Shown: one piece after another, positions 1 through 8,090 of the stretch
Position numbering within the stretch: position 1 is the first letter of the stretch
Layout: each line of letters starts with the position of its first letter
Assembly (NCBI GenBank): GCA_051000395.1
Contig: JBPCOI010000098.1
Location: 1 to 20,933, forward strand
DNA from: JBPCOI01 sp051000395
Lineage (GTDB): Bacteria > Actinomycetota > Actinomycetes > Mycobacteriales > Jatrophihabitantaceae
Length of the DNA: 20,933 nucleotides
Reading direction: 5' to 3'
The notes under the pieces: model-generated
The model's input: the letters and a program-made list of their open reading frames with translations, nothing else
What the model was told of the DNA's origin: nothing
Database searches by the model: none
Position numbers and translations under genes: made by a program

Positions 1-98
1 TAATGTAAGGTGGGCGAAGGTTTGCGCGTCGCTGGTGTACGCACATTCGGCGGCTCCTGCCGTGTCGATGCCCCTCCGCGACCGTGCCACGGATGCGG

Positions 99-1325
99 TC
101 AGGAACCGCTGCGGACGTGCCCGTTGCCCGGCGCCGGGACGCGCAGGATCAGCGCGTCGCCCTGGCCGCCGCCACCGCACAGTGCGGCTGCTCCGGTTCC
201 GCCACCGCGCCGCTTGAGCTCGTAGGCCAGCGTGAGCGCGAGCCGGGCGCCGGACATGCCGATCGGGTGTCCCAGCGCGATCGCGCCGCCGTTGACGTTG
301 ACGATGTCCTCGCTGACGCCGAGGTCCTTCATCGACTGCACGCCCACGGCCGCGAACGCTTCATTGATCTCGAGCAGGTCGAGGTCGTCAACCTGCAGTC
401 CCTCCTTGCGCAACGCGTCCTGGATCGCGTTGGACGGCTGCGACTGCAGGGAGTTGTCCGGCCCGGCGACGTTGCCGTGCGCGCCGATCTCGGCGATCCA
501 GCTCAGTCCGAGCTCCTGCGCCGTGGCCTTGCTCATCACCACGACGGCAGCGGCGCCGTCGGAGATCTGCGAGGAGGAGCCTTCGGTGATCGTGCCGTCC
601 TTGGTGAACGCCGGGCGCAGCCTGCCCAGCGACTCGACCGTCGTGTCGCCGCGGATGCCCTCGTCCTCGCGGACCTCCAGGGCATCGCCGCCGGCTTTGG
701 AACCGCGCTGCGGGATGTGCACCGGCGCGATCTCCTCGTCGAACACGCCGTTCTTCTGGGCGAGCGCGGCGCGCTGGTGCGAGCGGGCCGCGAACTCGTC
801 CTGCTCCTCGCGGGTCAGCGACAGGCGCGCGTTGACCTTGTCGGTGGACTCCCCCATCGGGATGTTCTCGAAGATGTCGGTGAGCCCGTCGAAGGCCATG
901 GCGTCCAGAACCTCGACCGAGCCGTACTTGTAGCCGCTGCGCGACTTGGGCAGCAGGTGCGGCGCGTTGGTCATCGACTCCTGGCCACCGGCCACGATGA
1001 TGTCGAACTCGCCAGCGCGGATCAGCTGGTCTGCCAGCGCGATCGCGTCCAGGCCGGACAGGCACACCTTGTTGACGGTCAGGGCCGGCACGCTGAGCGG
1101 GATGCCCGCCTTGTGCGCCGCCTGACGCGCCGGAATCTGGCCCGCGCCCGCCTGCAGCACCTGGCCCATGATCACGTATTGCACCTGCTCCGGCGCTACT
1201 CCGGAACGCTCCAGCGCGGCCTTGATCGCCACCGCGCCGAGCTCGGCGCCGGAGAAGTCCTTCAGCGATCCGAGCAGGCGGCCCATCGGGGTCCGGGCGC
1301 CGTCGACGATGACCGATCCAGCCAT
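99..1325 (-). CDS. Acetyl-CoA C-acetyltransferase (thiolase)
   Basis: This 408-residue protein has the normal length for a biosynthetic thiolase that condenses two acetyl-CoA to acetoacetyl-CoA in the cytoplasm. The acyl-accepting Cys88 lies in NKVCLSGL. The C-terminal active-site elements are NEAFA, His353 in ALGHPIGMSGAR and Cys383 in CGGGGQG. The ATG at 1325 is preceded by AGAGGA at suitable spacing, and a TAGAGT -10-like hexamer lies at 1359-1364, so the start is well supported. It is transcribed away from the epimerase gene, with 121 bp between the two starts. With ccr, the dehydrogenase and ecm nearby, the likely role is the first step from acetyl-CoA toward crotonyl-CoA. A degradative 3-ketoacyl-CoA thiolase role cannot be excluded from sequence. 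The family assignment is secure; the physiological direction is inferred. Confidence 0.95.
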   Translation of the reverse strand: MAGSVIVDGARTPMGRLLGSLKDFSGAELGAVAIKAALERSGVAPEQVQYVIMGQVLQAGAGQIPARQAAHKAGIPLSVPALTVNKVCLSGLDAIALADQLIRAGEFDIIVAGGQESMTNAPHLLPKSRSGYKYGSVEVLDAMAFDGLTDIFENIPMGESTDKVNARLSLTREEQDEFAARSHQRAALAQKNGVFDEEIAPVHIPQRGSKAGGDALEVREDEGIRGDTTVESLGRLRPAFTKDGTITEGSSSQISDGAAAVVVMSKATAQELGLSWIAEIGAHGNVAGPDNSLQSQPSNAIQDALRKEGLQVDDLDLLEINEAFAAVGVQSMKDLGVSEDIVNVNGGAIALGHPIGMSGARLALTLAYELKRRGGGTGAAALCGGGGQGDALILRVPAPGNGHVRSGS

Positions 1326-1358
1326 GACACATCCTCTTCGGTAGGCGGGCAGACCTCG

Positions 1359-1364
1359 ACTCTA
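1359..1364 (-). promoter_or_regulatory. Putative -10 element of the thiolase gene
   Basis: On the minus strand this reads TAGAGT and fits the actinobacterial TAnnnT -10 pattern. It would give a leader of about 27 nt that contains the AGAGGA ribosome-binding site. No convincing -35 box is seen, which is common in high-GC actinobacteria. Confidence 0.35.
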
Positions 1365-1446
1365 GTCGCCGCGCCGCCCGGCCAGCAGTGTGAACAACCG
1401 CACGCCCGGCTCGCCCGGCACCGCTTCCGGTTGCGACCATGTGCGG

Positions 1447-1881
1447 ATGCCAACCCGAAGCCTGTTCACCAAGATCGACCACGTCGGCATCGCGGTGCCC
1501 GACCTCGACGAGGCGATCGCCTTCTACGCGGAGACCTTCGGCGTGCAGAGCGTGCACGAGGAGACGAACGCGGAGCAGGGCGTCCGCGAGGCGATGCTGC
1601 GGGTCGGCGCCGGCGCTACCGAGCTGCAGCTGCTCGCCCCGCTGGACGAGGACTCGACGATCGCCAAGTTCATCGGGCGAAACGGTCCCGGCGTCCAGCA
1701 GGTGGCCTACACCGTCGAGGACATCGACGCTGTCAGCGACGAACTGCGCGCAAAGGGCTTGCGCCTGCTCTACGAGACACCGCGGCGCGGCACGTCCGGC
1801 AGCCGGGTGAACTTCGTCCACCCCAAGGACGCCGGCGGGGTGCTGATGGAGCTCGTCCAACCCGCGGCCGAGGCTCACTGA
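1447..1881 (+). CDS. mce: Methylmalonyl/ethylmalonyl-CoA epimerase (VOC family)
   Basis: This 144-residue protein of the vicinal-oxygen-chelate fold interconverts the (R) and (S) forms of methylmalonyl-CoA, and in ethylmalonyl-CoA pathways also ethylmalonyl-CoA. Two beta-alpha-beta-beta-beta modules are visible. The metal-site positions known from the Propionibacterium enzyme are His12 in DHVGIAV, Gln61 in ELQLLAP and Glu135 in VLMELV. The third ligand, normally the second His of a GxHH motif, is Gln85 in GPGVQQVAY. GSRVNFVHPKDAGGVLMELV is a strong family signature. I start at ATG 1447, which gives MPTRSLFTKIDHVGIAV. The open frame extends upstream to 1390, but that part is unlike the family, and no clear ribosome-binding site marks either start. 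Ccr follows 61 nt downstream on the same strand, which suits an ethylmalonyl-CoA role. Confidence 0.9.
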   Translation: MPTRSLFTKIDHVGIAVPDLDEAIAFYAETFGVQSVHEETNAEQGVREAMLRVGAGATELQLLAPLDEDSTIAKFIGRNGPGVQQVAYTVEDIDAVSDELRAKGLRLLYETPRRGTSGSRVNFVHPKDAGGVLMELVQPAAEAH

Positions 1882-1898
1882 CTGAACCTACCGGCGGG

Positions 1899-1904
1899 TA
1901 ACAT
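1899..1904 (+). promoter_or_regulatory. Putative -10 element of ccr
   Basis: TAACAT matches TAnnnT, lies 18 nt after the mce stop and would give a leader of about 32 nt. That leader contains the strong GGAGG ribosome-binding site at 1932-1936, seven bases before the GTG start of ccr. Read-through from mce is equally possible. Confidence 0.3.
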
Positions 1905-1942
1905 CTGCCGGGATTGCCGACCGCCCACCCTGGAGGCTGCTC

Positions 1943-3274
1943 GTGGACGACATCCGCAACGCGATCCTGAGCGACGAGCTCGACGCGCTGGCCGATCTGC
2001 CGGTTCCGGACACCTACCAGGGCATCGTCGTGCGCGCCGACGAGGTCGACATGTTCGCAGGCCTGAGCACGAAGGAGAAGGACCCGCGCAAGAGCCTGCA
2101 CCTGCAGCAGGTGCCGACCCCGGAGCTCGGTCCCGGCGAGGCGCTCGTGGCGGTCATGGCCAGCGCGATCAACTACAACACGGTGTGGACCTCGATCTTC
2201 GAACCGGTCTCCACCTTCGACTTCCTGCGGCGCTACGGCAGGTCGTCGTCGCTGGCCGCCAAGCACGACCAGCCGTATCACGTGGTGGGATCCGATCTCG
2301 CCGGCGTCGTGCTGCGCGTGGGTCCGGGCGTGACGAGGTGGAAGGCCGGCGACGAGGTCGTGGCGCACTGCCTGTCCGTCGAGCTCGAGGACCCGCAGGG
2401 GCACGACGACACGATGATGGATCCGCAGCAGCGGATCTGGGGATTCGAGACCAACTTCGGCGGCCTGGCCGAACTCGCGCTGGTCAAGTCCAACCAGCTG
2501 ATGCCCAAGGCGCGCCACCTGACGTGGGAGGAAGCCGCCGCCCCCGGCCTGGTGAACTCCACCGCCTACCGGCAGCTGGTCAGCCACAACGGCGCCGCGA
2601 TGAAGCAGGGCGACATCGTGCTCGTTTGGGGGGCCTCCGGCGGTCTCGGCGGTTACGCCACGCAGTTCGCCCTCAACGGGGGGGCCGTCCCGGTCTGCGT
2701 CGTGTCTTCGCCGGAGAAGGCGGAGCTGTGCCGGCGGATGGGCGCGGAGTTGATCATCGACAGATCGGCCGAGGACTACCACTTCTGGAGCGACGAGAAC
2801 ACCCAGGACCAAGGGGAATGGAAGCGGTTCGGGGCCAAGATCCGCGAACTGACCGGCGGCGAGGACCCGGACATCGTGTTCGAGCACCCCGGACGGGAGA
2901 CCTTCGGGGCCTCGGTCTACGTGGCCAAGCGCGGCGGGACGATCGTGACGTGCGCCTCGACGTCCGGCTACCTGCACCAGTACGACAACCGCTACCTGTG
3001 GATGAACCTCAAACGCATCATCGGCTCGCACTTCGCGAACTACCGCGAGTCCTGGGAGGCCAACCGGCTGATCGCCAAGGGTGCCGTGCATCCCACCCTG
3101 TCACGCGTCTACCCCCTCGCCGAAACCGGGCAGGCCGCCTACGACGTGCACCGCAACCTGCACCAGGGCAAGGTCGGGGTGCTCTGCCTGGCACCCGAGG
3201 AAGGCCTTGGCGTGCGCGACGGGCAGTTGCGCGCCGAGCACCTGGAGCAGATCAACCGCTTCCGCGGCCGCTGA
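1943..3274 (+). CDS. ccr: Crotonyl-CoA carboxylase/reductase
   Basis: This 443-residue protein of the medium-chain dehydrogenase/reductase superfamily catalyses NADPH-dependent reductive carboxylation of crotonyl-CoA to ethylmalonyl-CoA. It is the committed step of the ethylmalonyl-CoA pathway and a source of polyketide extender units. The CO2-binding residues described for the Kitasatospora setae enzyme (Asn81, Phe170, Glu171, His365) align with a constant two-residue offset to Asn79 (INYNT), Phe168 and Glu169 (WGFETNFGG) and His363 (GSHFANYRES). The nucleotide-binding loop is WGASGGLGGYATQFA at 229-243. These residues separate it from ordinary enoyl-CoA or quinone reductases. The start is a GTG with GGAGG seven bases upstream. 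It follows mce on the same strand and precedes the FilP-like gene by 66 nt. Confidence 0.96.
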   Translation: MDDIRNAILSDELDALADLPVPDTYQGIVVRADEVDMFAGLSTKEKDPRKSLHLQQVPTPELGPGEALVAVMASAINYNTVWTSIFEPVSTFDFLRRYGRSSSLAAKHDQPYHVVGSDLAGVVLRVGPGVTRWKAGDEVVAHCLSVELEDPQGHDDTMMDPQQRIWGFETNFGGLAELALVKSNQLMPKARHLTWEEAAAPGLVNSTAYRQLVSHNGAAMKQGDIVLVWGASGGLGGYATQFALNGGAVPVCVVSSPEKAELCRRMGAELIIDRSAEDYHFWSDENTQDQGEWKRFGAKIRELTGGEDPDIVFEHPGRETFGASVYVAKRGGTIVTCASTSGYLHQYDNRYLWMNLKRIIGSHFANYRESWEANRLIAKGAVHPTLSRVYPLAETGQAAYDVHRNLHQGKVGVLCLAPEEGLGVRDGQLRAEHLEQINRFRGR

Positions 3275-3340
3275 GACACCGGCGGCACGCCCGCTGAGGG
3301 ATGTTGGGCGGCGAGGCGACGAGGTGCAACGATTGCCGGT

Positions 3341-4303
3341 ATGAGTACGGACAACTCCTCCGACGTCCTGCCCATTCTGGCCAACGCGTACCGCGGTTTC
3401 GACCAGGCCATGCGCGGCTACGACCGCGCCCAGGTCGACTACTACATCGCCCGCCTGGACGAGGACCTGCTGGCCCTCGGAGCCGAGCGGGACGCGATTG
3501 CCGCCCGCAGCGCGGACGTCGCCGCGCAGCTGGCCAGCGCTCAGGCGCAGATCGAGTCGTTGCGGCGGCAGCTGCGCACGGCCACCGAGACGGTGACGGC
3601 CGAGAACGTCGAGCCACGGATCCGCCAGCTGTTCGAGACGGCGAAGGCGGACGCGGGTCGGATCCGGGCCGAGGCCGAGCAGCGGGCCGAGGCTGTCCGC
3701 AACGGCGCCGCGGACAGCGCCTCACGCACCCGTGCGGCGGCCCAGGCGGAGGCCGACCGGGTCCTCGAGCAGGCCGCTCAGCGCCAGGCCGCCGCGGACG
3801 AGACCTTCCGCAGCCGCGTCGCCGACGCCGAGCGGCACCGCGCGACCATCGAGGAACAGCTCGCCAGCAGCACCGCACAGACGCGCGCCGAGGAGCAACG
3901 CCTCACGGCCGAGGCCGAGGCCGAGCGCACCCGGCTGGACGCCGCGGCCGAGGCCGAGCGCACCCGGCGCACCACCGAGGCCGAGCAGGAGCGCAACAGC
4001 CTCGACACGCAGTCGCGCGTGGCGCGTGCGCAGGCCGACGAGGACTTCGAGATCACCCTGCGCGCGCGGCGCACCGCAGAGCACCGCGCGATCGAGGAGG
4101 AACGTGCCCAAGCGCAGGCCTTGGCCCGGCAGAGTGTCGCTGACGCCCGTGCCGAGGCGAAACGCCTGGTCGACCTCGCCGTCGAGGAGGTCCGCCGGCT
4201 GCACGGCGCCCGTGACGAGGTGCACGACCGGCTGCAGGCCCTGCACGGCAGGCTCGGCGCGGCGCTGGACGCAGCCCTGGCGCCGACGCCACCCCCAACC
4301 TGA
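3341..4303 (+). CDS. FilP/DivIVA-like coiled-coil cytoskeletal protein
   Basis: This 320-residue protein is almost wholly charged and predicted coiled coil. The N-terminal segment at residues 18-47 (RGFDQAMRGYDRAQVDYYIARL) resembles the short DivIVA-like start of actinobacterial coiled-coil proteins. The rest is rich in Ala, Glu and Arg, with hendecad repeats such as EAEAERTRLDA near residues 190-210. In Streptomyces coelicolor the coiled-coil proteins FilP (about 310 residues) and Scy are encoded beside the epimerase and thiolase genes. Length, N-terminal motif and this neighbourhood all point to a FilP relative. FilP forms filaments and acts with DivIVA in polar growth. Whether this organism grows by hyphae cannot be seen. 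No strong ribosome-binding site precedes the ATG. The gene is convergent with the next one, 8 nt apart. Confidence 0.75.
   Translation: MSTDNSSDVLPILANAYRGFDQAMRGYDRAQVDYYIARLDEDLLALGAERDAIAARSADVAAQLASAQAQIESLRRQLRTATETVTAENVEPRIRQLFETAKADAGRIRAEAEQRAEAVRNGAADSASRTRAAAQAEADRVLEQAAQRQAAADETFRSRVADAERHRATIEEQLASSTAQTRAEEQRLTAEAEAERTRLDAAAEAERTRRTTEAEQERNSLDTQSRVARAQADEDFEITLRARRTAEHRAIEEERAQAQALARQSVADARAEAKRLVDLAVEEVRRLHGARDEVHDRLQALHGRLGAALDAALAPTPPPT
3914..3968 (+). repeat. 22-bp direct repeat with 33-nt period inside the coiled-coil gene
   Basis: The same 22 bases occur at 3914-3935 and 3947-3968. They encode AEAERTR blocks in the same frame. The 33-nt period equals 11 residues, a hendecad, so this looks like an internal duplication of a coiled-coil repeat unit rather than a mobile repeat. 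Confidence 0.8.
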
Positions 4304-4311
4304 TCCGCAGC

Positions 4312-4623
4312 TCAGTAGCGCGGCGCAGAACGGCTGCGCTGGACGCCGGGAGCGCGCCGCTCGCGGGCGGCCCAGCACGCGCTGTGCCAGTGCCGGCGCC
4401 CGTCGGCGTCGGCGTCGAACGCCGGCCAGGCCACCACGTGCGCGACGCCGATCCTGACCTCCTGGTCGCAGCCGGGACAGCGGTAGGCCTTCACGGCAGC
4501 CGCGCCGGCCACCGCCCGGACGACGTAGTCGACACCCCGCCAGCTCTCGCGCCGTTCACCCGCGCTCGGCGACGGCCGGGCGGCGAGCGGCGCGTCGGTC
4601 CGACGGCGGTTCTGGCGAGGCAT
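4312..4623 (-). CDS. Small zinc-ribbon-like actinobacterial protein
   Basis: This is a 103-residue basic protein of unknown function. The conserved core at residues 24-90 contains ESWRGVDYVVRAVAGAAAVK, then Cys49-Pro-Gly-Cys52, His62 and finally HWHSACW with His78, His80 and Cys83. The Cys/His pattern suggests one structural metal site. From memory, similar small proteins are widespread in actinobacteria and are sometimes labelled ATP/GTP-binding without clear motifs; I see no Walker box here. It starts 14 nt after the stop of the upstream dehydrogenase gene on the same strand, so the two are probably co-transcribed. It meets the coiled-coil gene tail to tail with an 8-nt gap. No strong ribosome-binding site is seen. 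Confidence 0.75.
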   Translation of the reverse strand: MPRQNRRRTDAPLAARPSPSAGERRESWRGVDYVVRAVAGAAAVKAYRCPGCDQEVRIGVAHVVAWPAFDADADGRRHWHSACWAARERRAPGVQRSRSAPRY

Positions 4624-4637
4624 CCGATCACTGTAGG

Positions 4638-6413
4638 TCAGCTGTAGTCGCGGAAACCCTTGCCGGTCTTGCGGCCGAGGCGCCCGGCAGTGACCATGTG
4701 CTCGAGCAGCGGCGCGGGCGCGAAACCGGGTTCGCGGAACTCGTCGTAGAGCTCGCGCTCGATGGCCAGCGACACGTCGTTGCCGACCACGTCAAGCAGC
4801 TCGAAGGGTCCCATCGGGTAGCCGCAGCCGACCTTCATCGCCGAGTCGATGTCGTCGGCGCTCGCGTAGTGCGCCTCGAGCATCTTCACCGAGTCGTTGA
4901 GGTAGGGGAACAGCAGCGCGTTGACGATGAACCCGGCGCGGTCCCCGCAGCGCACCGCGTGCTTGCCCACCTTGCGCGTCACGTCCAGGGCGGTGGCCTC
5001 GACGTCGGCGGCGGTCGCGACCGTCGTCACGACCTCGACGAGTTTCATGATCGCGGCGGGGTTGAAGAAGTGCATGCCGATCACCTCGGCGGACCGCGAG
5101 GTGGCCGCCGCGCACTCGATGACCGGCAGGCTCGACGTCGTCGTCGCGAGCACGGTGCCGGGCGCGCAGATGCCGTCCAGGTCGGCGAACAGCGCCTGCT
5201 TGACGGCGAGATCCTCGACGACAGCCTCGACCACGAACTGGACGCCGGCCAGGTCGGCGAGCGTGGTGGTACCGGTGATGCGGGCCAGGGCGGCGGCGCG
5301 GTCCGCCTCGCTCAGCTTGCCGCGCTGAACGCCCTTGTCCAGCGAGCCGGTCACCGCGCCGATCACCGTGCGCACCTTGTCCTCGCTGCGCGCGACGAAG
5401 CTGACCTCGTATCCGGCCCTGGCGAACACCTCGACGATGCCGGTCGCCATCGTGCCGGAGCCGACGACGCCGACCTTCTCGACCGGGCGGGGCGCAGCAG
5501 CCGACGCGCCGGCGCCGTGGGTGAGCGGGTCGTCGACGATCTTCGGCGAATCGGGTGCGTCGTAGGAGTAGAAGCCGCGGCCGGTTTTGCGGCCGAGCAG
5601 CCCAGCAGTGATCATCTGCTTGAAGATCGGCTGGGGCGCGTGCAGGCGGTCGCGGGACTGCCGGTACATCGTGTCCAGGATCTCGTAGGCGGTGTCCAGA
5701 CCGATGAGGTCCAGCAGGGCGAGCGGGCCCATCGGAAGGCCGCAGCCCAGCTTCATCGCCGCGTCGATGTCCTCGCGGCTGGCGTAGCGCGATTCGTAGA
5801 GCGCCGCCGCGTGGTTGAGGTAGCCGAACAGCAGCGCGTTGGCGATGAAGCCCGCGCGGTCGCCGATCGTGACGTCGACCTTGCCGATCTTCTGGACGAA
5901 CGCCTCGACGTCCTCGACGACGTCGTGCTCGGTGAGCACGCTGCGCACGACCTCCACGAGCTTCATGACGGGCGCGGGGTTGAAGAAGTGCAGGCCGACG
6001 ACCTTGCCCGGACGGCCGGTGGCGACAGCGATCTCGGTGACCGACAGCGAAGAGGTGTTGGTGGCCAGGACGGCGTCCGGCCCGCAGATCTTGTCGAGCT
6101 GTACGAAGATCTGGCGTTTGAGATCGAGCTGCTCCGGGACTGCTTCCACGACGAGGTCGACCGCGGCGAGCGCATCGAGGTCGGTGGCGTAGGTGATGCG
6201 TGCGAGCAACGCCTGCTGCTCGTCCTCGGAGAGCTTGCCGCGCGTCACAGCCCGTGCGGTGGAGCTCTCCAGGTGCCCCTTGCCACGGGACACCCCTGCC
6301 TCGTCGGCCTCGACCGCCACCACGGACAGCCCGTTGCGGGCGAAGACCTCGGCGATCCCGGCGCCCATCGTGCCGAGCCCGACCACGCCGACCTGCTGGA
6401 ACTCCCGTGCCAT
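4638..6413 (-). CDS. Tandem-duplicated 3-hydroxybutyryl-CoA dehydrogenase
   Basis: This 591-residue protein contains two complete 3-hydroxyacyl-CoA dehydrogenase units, at residues 1-286 and 312-591, joined by an Ala/Pro linker at about 299-311. Each has a Rossmann dinucleotide-binding loop (GLGTMG at 12-17, GSGTMA at 318-323), a catalytic His (142 and 448, in HFFNPA), the partner Glu (154 and 460, in KLVEVV), an Asn in NALLF (192 and 498) and a GRKTGxGF C-terminal motif. All equivalents are offset by exactly 306 residues. The enzyme interconverts acetoacetyl-CoA and 3-hydroxybutyryl-CoA. The ATG is preceded by AGGAGG at good spacing. Differences in the second half (Ala323 for Gly17, Thr425 for Asn119) hint at divergence. 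I recall a similar double-domain enzyme in Streptomyces, so the architecture is probably not unique. It supplies the step between the thiolase and Ccr. Confidence 0.93.
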   Translation of the reverse strand: MAREFQQVGVVGLGTMGAGIAEVFARNGLSVVAVEADEAGVSRGKGHLESSTARAVTRGKLSEDEQQALLARITYATDLDALAAVDLVVEAVPEQLDLKRQIFVQLDKICGPDAVLATNTSSLSVTEIAVATGRPGKVVGLHFFNPAPVMKLVEVVRSVLTEHDVVEDVEAFVQKIGKVDVTIGDRAGFIANALLFGYLNHAAALYESRYASREDIDAAMKLGCGLPMGPLALLDLIGLDTAYEILDTMYRQSRDRLHAPQPIFKQMITAGLLGRKTGRGFYSYDAPDSPKIVDDPLTHGAGASAAAPRPVEKVGVVGSGTMATGIVEVFARAGYEVSFVARSEDKVRTVIGAVTGSLDKGVQRGKLSEADRAAALARITGTTTLADLAGVQFVVEAVVEDLAVKQALFADLDGICAPGTVLATTTSSLPVIECAAATSRSAEVIGMHFFNPAAIMKLVEVVTTVATAADVEATALDVTRKVGKHAVRCGDRAGFIVNALLFPYLNDSVKMLEAHYASADDIDSAMKVGCGYPMGPFELLDVVGNDVSLAIERELYDEFREPGFAPAPLLEHMVTAGRLGRKTGKGFRDYS

Positions 6414-6486
6414 GACTGCCCTCCTGAGCCGGTGCCCGCGGCTGCCCGCCGCGCGATGCGCCGGACGGCGCGAGGCGATCGTCGAA

Positions 6487-6492
6487 ACCCTA
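6487..6492 (-). promoter_or_regulatory. Putative -10 element upstream of the dehydrogenase gene
   Basis: TAGGGT on the minus strand lies in the 120-nt gap between the aldehyde dehydrogenase stop and the dehydrogenase start. It would give a leader of roughly 67 nt. No -35 box is recognised, so this is a weak call. Confidence 0.22.
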
Positions 6493-6533
6493 GCCTGCCG
6501 CGTCGCGCCCTCGACCGGTCGCCGGGGCCGAAC

Positions 6534-8084
6534 TCAGCCCCGGGTGCGTCCCCACCGAGCCCGTACCAGCGCGCTCATCAGCCGCCGGGCGCCGGGCGGG
6601 CGGTCGAAGGTCGTCACCTTCAGCGGCGCCGGGAAGCGCAGCGCGGTGACGCTGCGCGGCCAGGCGAACTCGCGCAACCCGTCCGCGCCGTGGATGCGCC
6701 CGAAGCCCGAGTCGCGCACGCCGCCGAAGGGCAACTCCGGCACCATCGCGAAGGAGATCGCCGAGTTGATGCTCACGCAGCCGCACGACAGGCGCTCGGC
6801 GATGGCGCGCCCGTGCTTCGCGCTGAACACGGCGGCGCCAAGGCCGTAGCTGCTGGCGTTGGCGCGGGCGACCGCTTCGTCTTCGTCCCGGACCTTCGCG
6901 ACGGTGACGGTGGGCCCGAACGTCTCCTCGCGCACCGCAGCCGAGCTCTCCGGGACGTCGACCAGCACGACGGGCTGTACGTAGGGCGCCCGCACCGACG
7001 CCGGGCCGCCGACGACGGCGCGTCCGCCGGAGGCGATGGCATCCTCGATGTGCCGGCGGATCACGTCGATCTGGCTGGGCATCGTCATCGGGCCGTAGTT
7101 CGCCGAGGCGTCCGAGCCGCCGCGCACCTTCGCCGCGGCCGCGCTCACCTTGGCGACGAACTCGTCATAGACCGACGCCACCGCGTACACCCGCTCGACG
7201 CCGGCACACGTCTGCCCGGAGTTCGACAGGCCGCCCCACACGGTGGCCTCCACGGCCGCGTCCAGGTCGGCATCGGCCGCGACGATAAGGGCGTCCTTGC
7301 CGCCGCACTCGATCACGACCGGGGTCAGCGTGGCGGCACAGGCCGCCATCACCTTCTTGCCGGTGGGCGTCGACCCTGTGAACGCGAGCTTGTCGACGCC
7401 GGCAGTGCACAGCGCGTTACCGGTCGGGCCGAAGCCGGTGAGCAGCTGCAGTACCGGCTGCTCGGGCACCACCTCGGCAAAACTGTCGACGAGCCACTTG
7501 CCGATGGCCGGAGTGAACTCGCTCGGCTTGAACACCACCGCGTTGCCCGCGGCCAGCGCGTAGGAGATCGAGCCCATCGGGGCGAAGACGGGATAGTTCC
7601 ACGGCCCGATCACCCCGACGACGCCGTAGGGCAGGTACTCCACGCTGGCCGAGTGGTTCATCGCGAGCAGACCGGAACCGACCCGCCGCCGGCCGAGGAT
7701 CTTCGGCGCCGCGCCCGAGGCCCAGTCGAGGTGCTCGATCGCGATCGACAGCTCGCCGATCGCGTCGAAGCCCGGCTTGCCGTTCTCGCGGTGGATCAGC
7801 TCCGCGAACTCGTCCAGCCTCCTGGCGATGATCGAGCGCCAGGCGCGCAGCCGCAGCTTGCGACCGTCGAAGCCGATCCCGTGCCACCAGACCGCCGCTG
7901 GCCGCGCGCGCTCGACCGCGGCGCGGGCGTCCTCGGCGGTGTGCACCGCGAACGTGGCCACCACCTCGCCGGTGGCCGGATCCAGCGAGTCGAAGGTTGC
8001 GGTATCGGCGGTCGTCGGCACCGTGGGCGCTGTGGGCGCAGTGGGCGCTGTGGGCGCTGTGGGCACCGTGGGCACGGTCGTCAT
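6534..8084 (-). CDS. NAD(P)-dependent aldehyde dehydrogenase
   Basis: This 516-residue protein of the aldehyde dehydrogenase superfamily oxidises an aldehyde to its acid; the substrate is not evident from sequence. The catalytic residues are Asn163 (GPWNYP), Lys186 (FKPSE), Glu259 (VVIECGGKD) and Cys293 (NSGQTCAG). The family domain begins at about residue 31 (FDSLDPATGE). The first 25 residues are a Pro-Thr-Ala/Val repeat not expected of the family. The ATG at 8084 is still favoured, because TACCGT, a TAnnnT -10 match, lies six bases before it, as expected for a leaderless transcript. A start at one of the GTG codons inside the repeat is possible. Some fatty-aldehyde and succinate-semialdehyde dehydrogenases are of this type. 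The gene stands alone, 120 nt upstream of the dehydrogenase gene. Confidence 0.92.
   Translation of the reverse strand: MTTVPTVPTAPTAPTAPTAPTVPTTADTATFDSLDPATGEVVATFAVHTAEDARAAVERARPAAVWWHGIGFDGRKLRLRAWRSIIARRLDEFAELIHRENGKPGFDAIGELSIAIEHLDWASGAAPKILGRRRVGSGLLAMNHSASVEYLPYGVVGVIGPWNYPVFAPMGSISYALAAGNAVVFKPSEFTPAIGKWLVDSFAEVVPEQPVLQLLTGFGPTGNALCTAGVDKLAFTGSTPTGKKVMAACAATLTPVVIECGGKDALIVAADADLDAAVEATVWGGLSNSGQTCAGVERVYAVASVYDEFVAKVSAAAAKVRGGSDASANYGPMTMPSQIDVIRRHIEDAIASGGRAVVGGPASVRAPYVQPVVLVDVPESSAAVREETFGPTVTVAKVRDEDEAVARANASSYGLGAAVFSAKHGRAIAERLSCGCVSINSAISFAMVPELPFGGVRDSGFGRIHGADGLREFAWPRSVTALRFPAPLKVTTFDRPPGARRLMSALVRARWGRTRG
8023..8076 (-). repeat. 9-bp tandem repeat encoding Pro-Thr-Ala/Val
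   Basis: Six consecutive 9-bp units begin GTGGGC on the plus strand and end GCT, GCA, ACC or ACG. A seventh, degenerate unit lies at 8014-8022. On the coding strand each unit gives Pro-Thr-Ala or Pro-Thr-Val at the N-terminus of the aldehyde dehydrogenase. The period is a multiple of three, so copy-number change would keep the frame. Confidence 0.9.
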
Positions 8085-8090
8085 CGGCCT

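Noticed and set aside
1..98. Possible gene fragment at the left edge
   Set aside because: The short frames here overlap the thiolase 3' end or lack any recognisable feature. No partial gene could be supported in 98 bases.
84..1901. A 605-codon open frame on the plus strand across the thiolase and epimerase
   Set aside because: It is a frame shadow of two well-identified genes and shows no protein-like composition.
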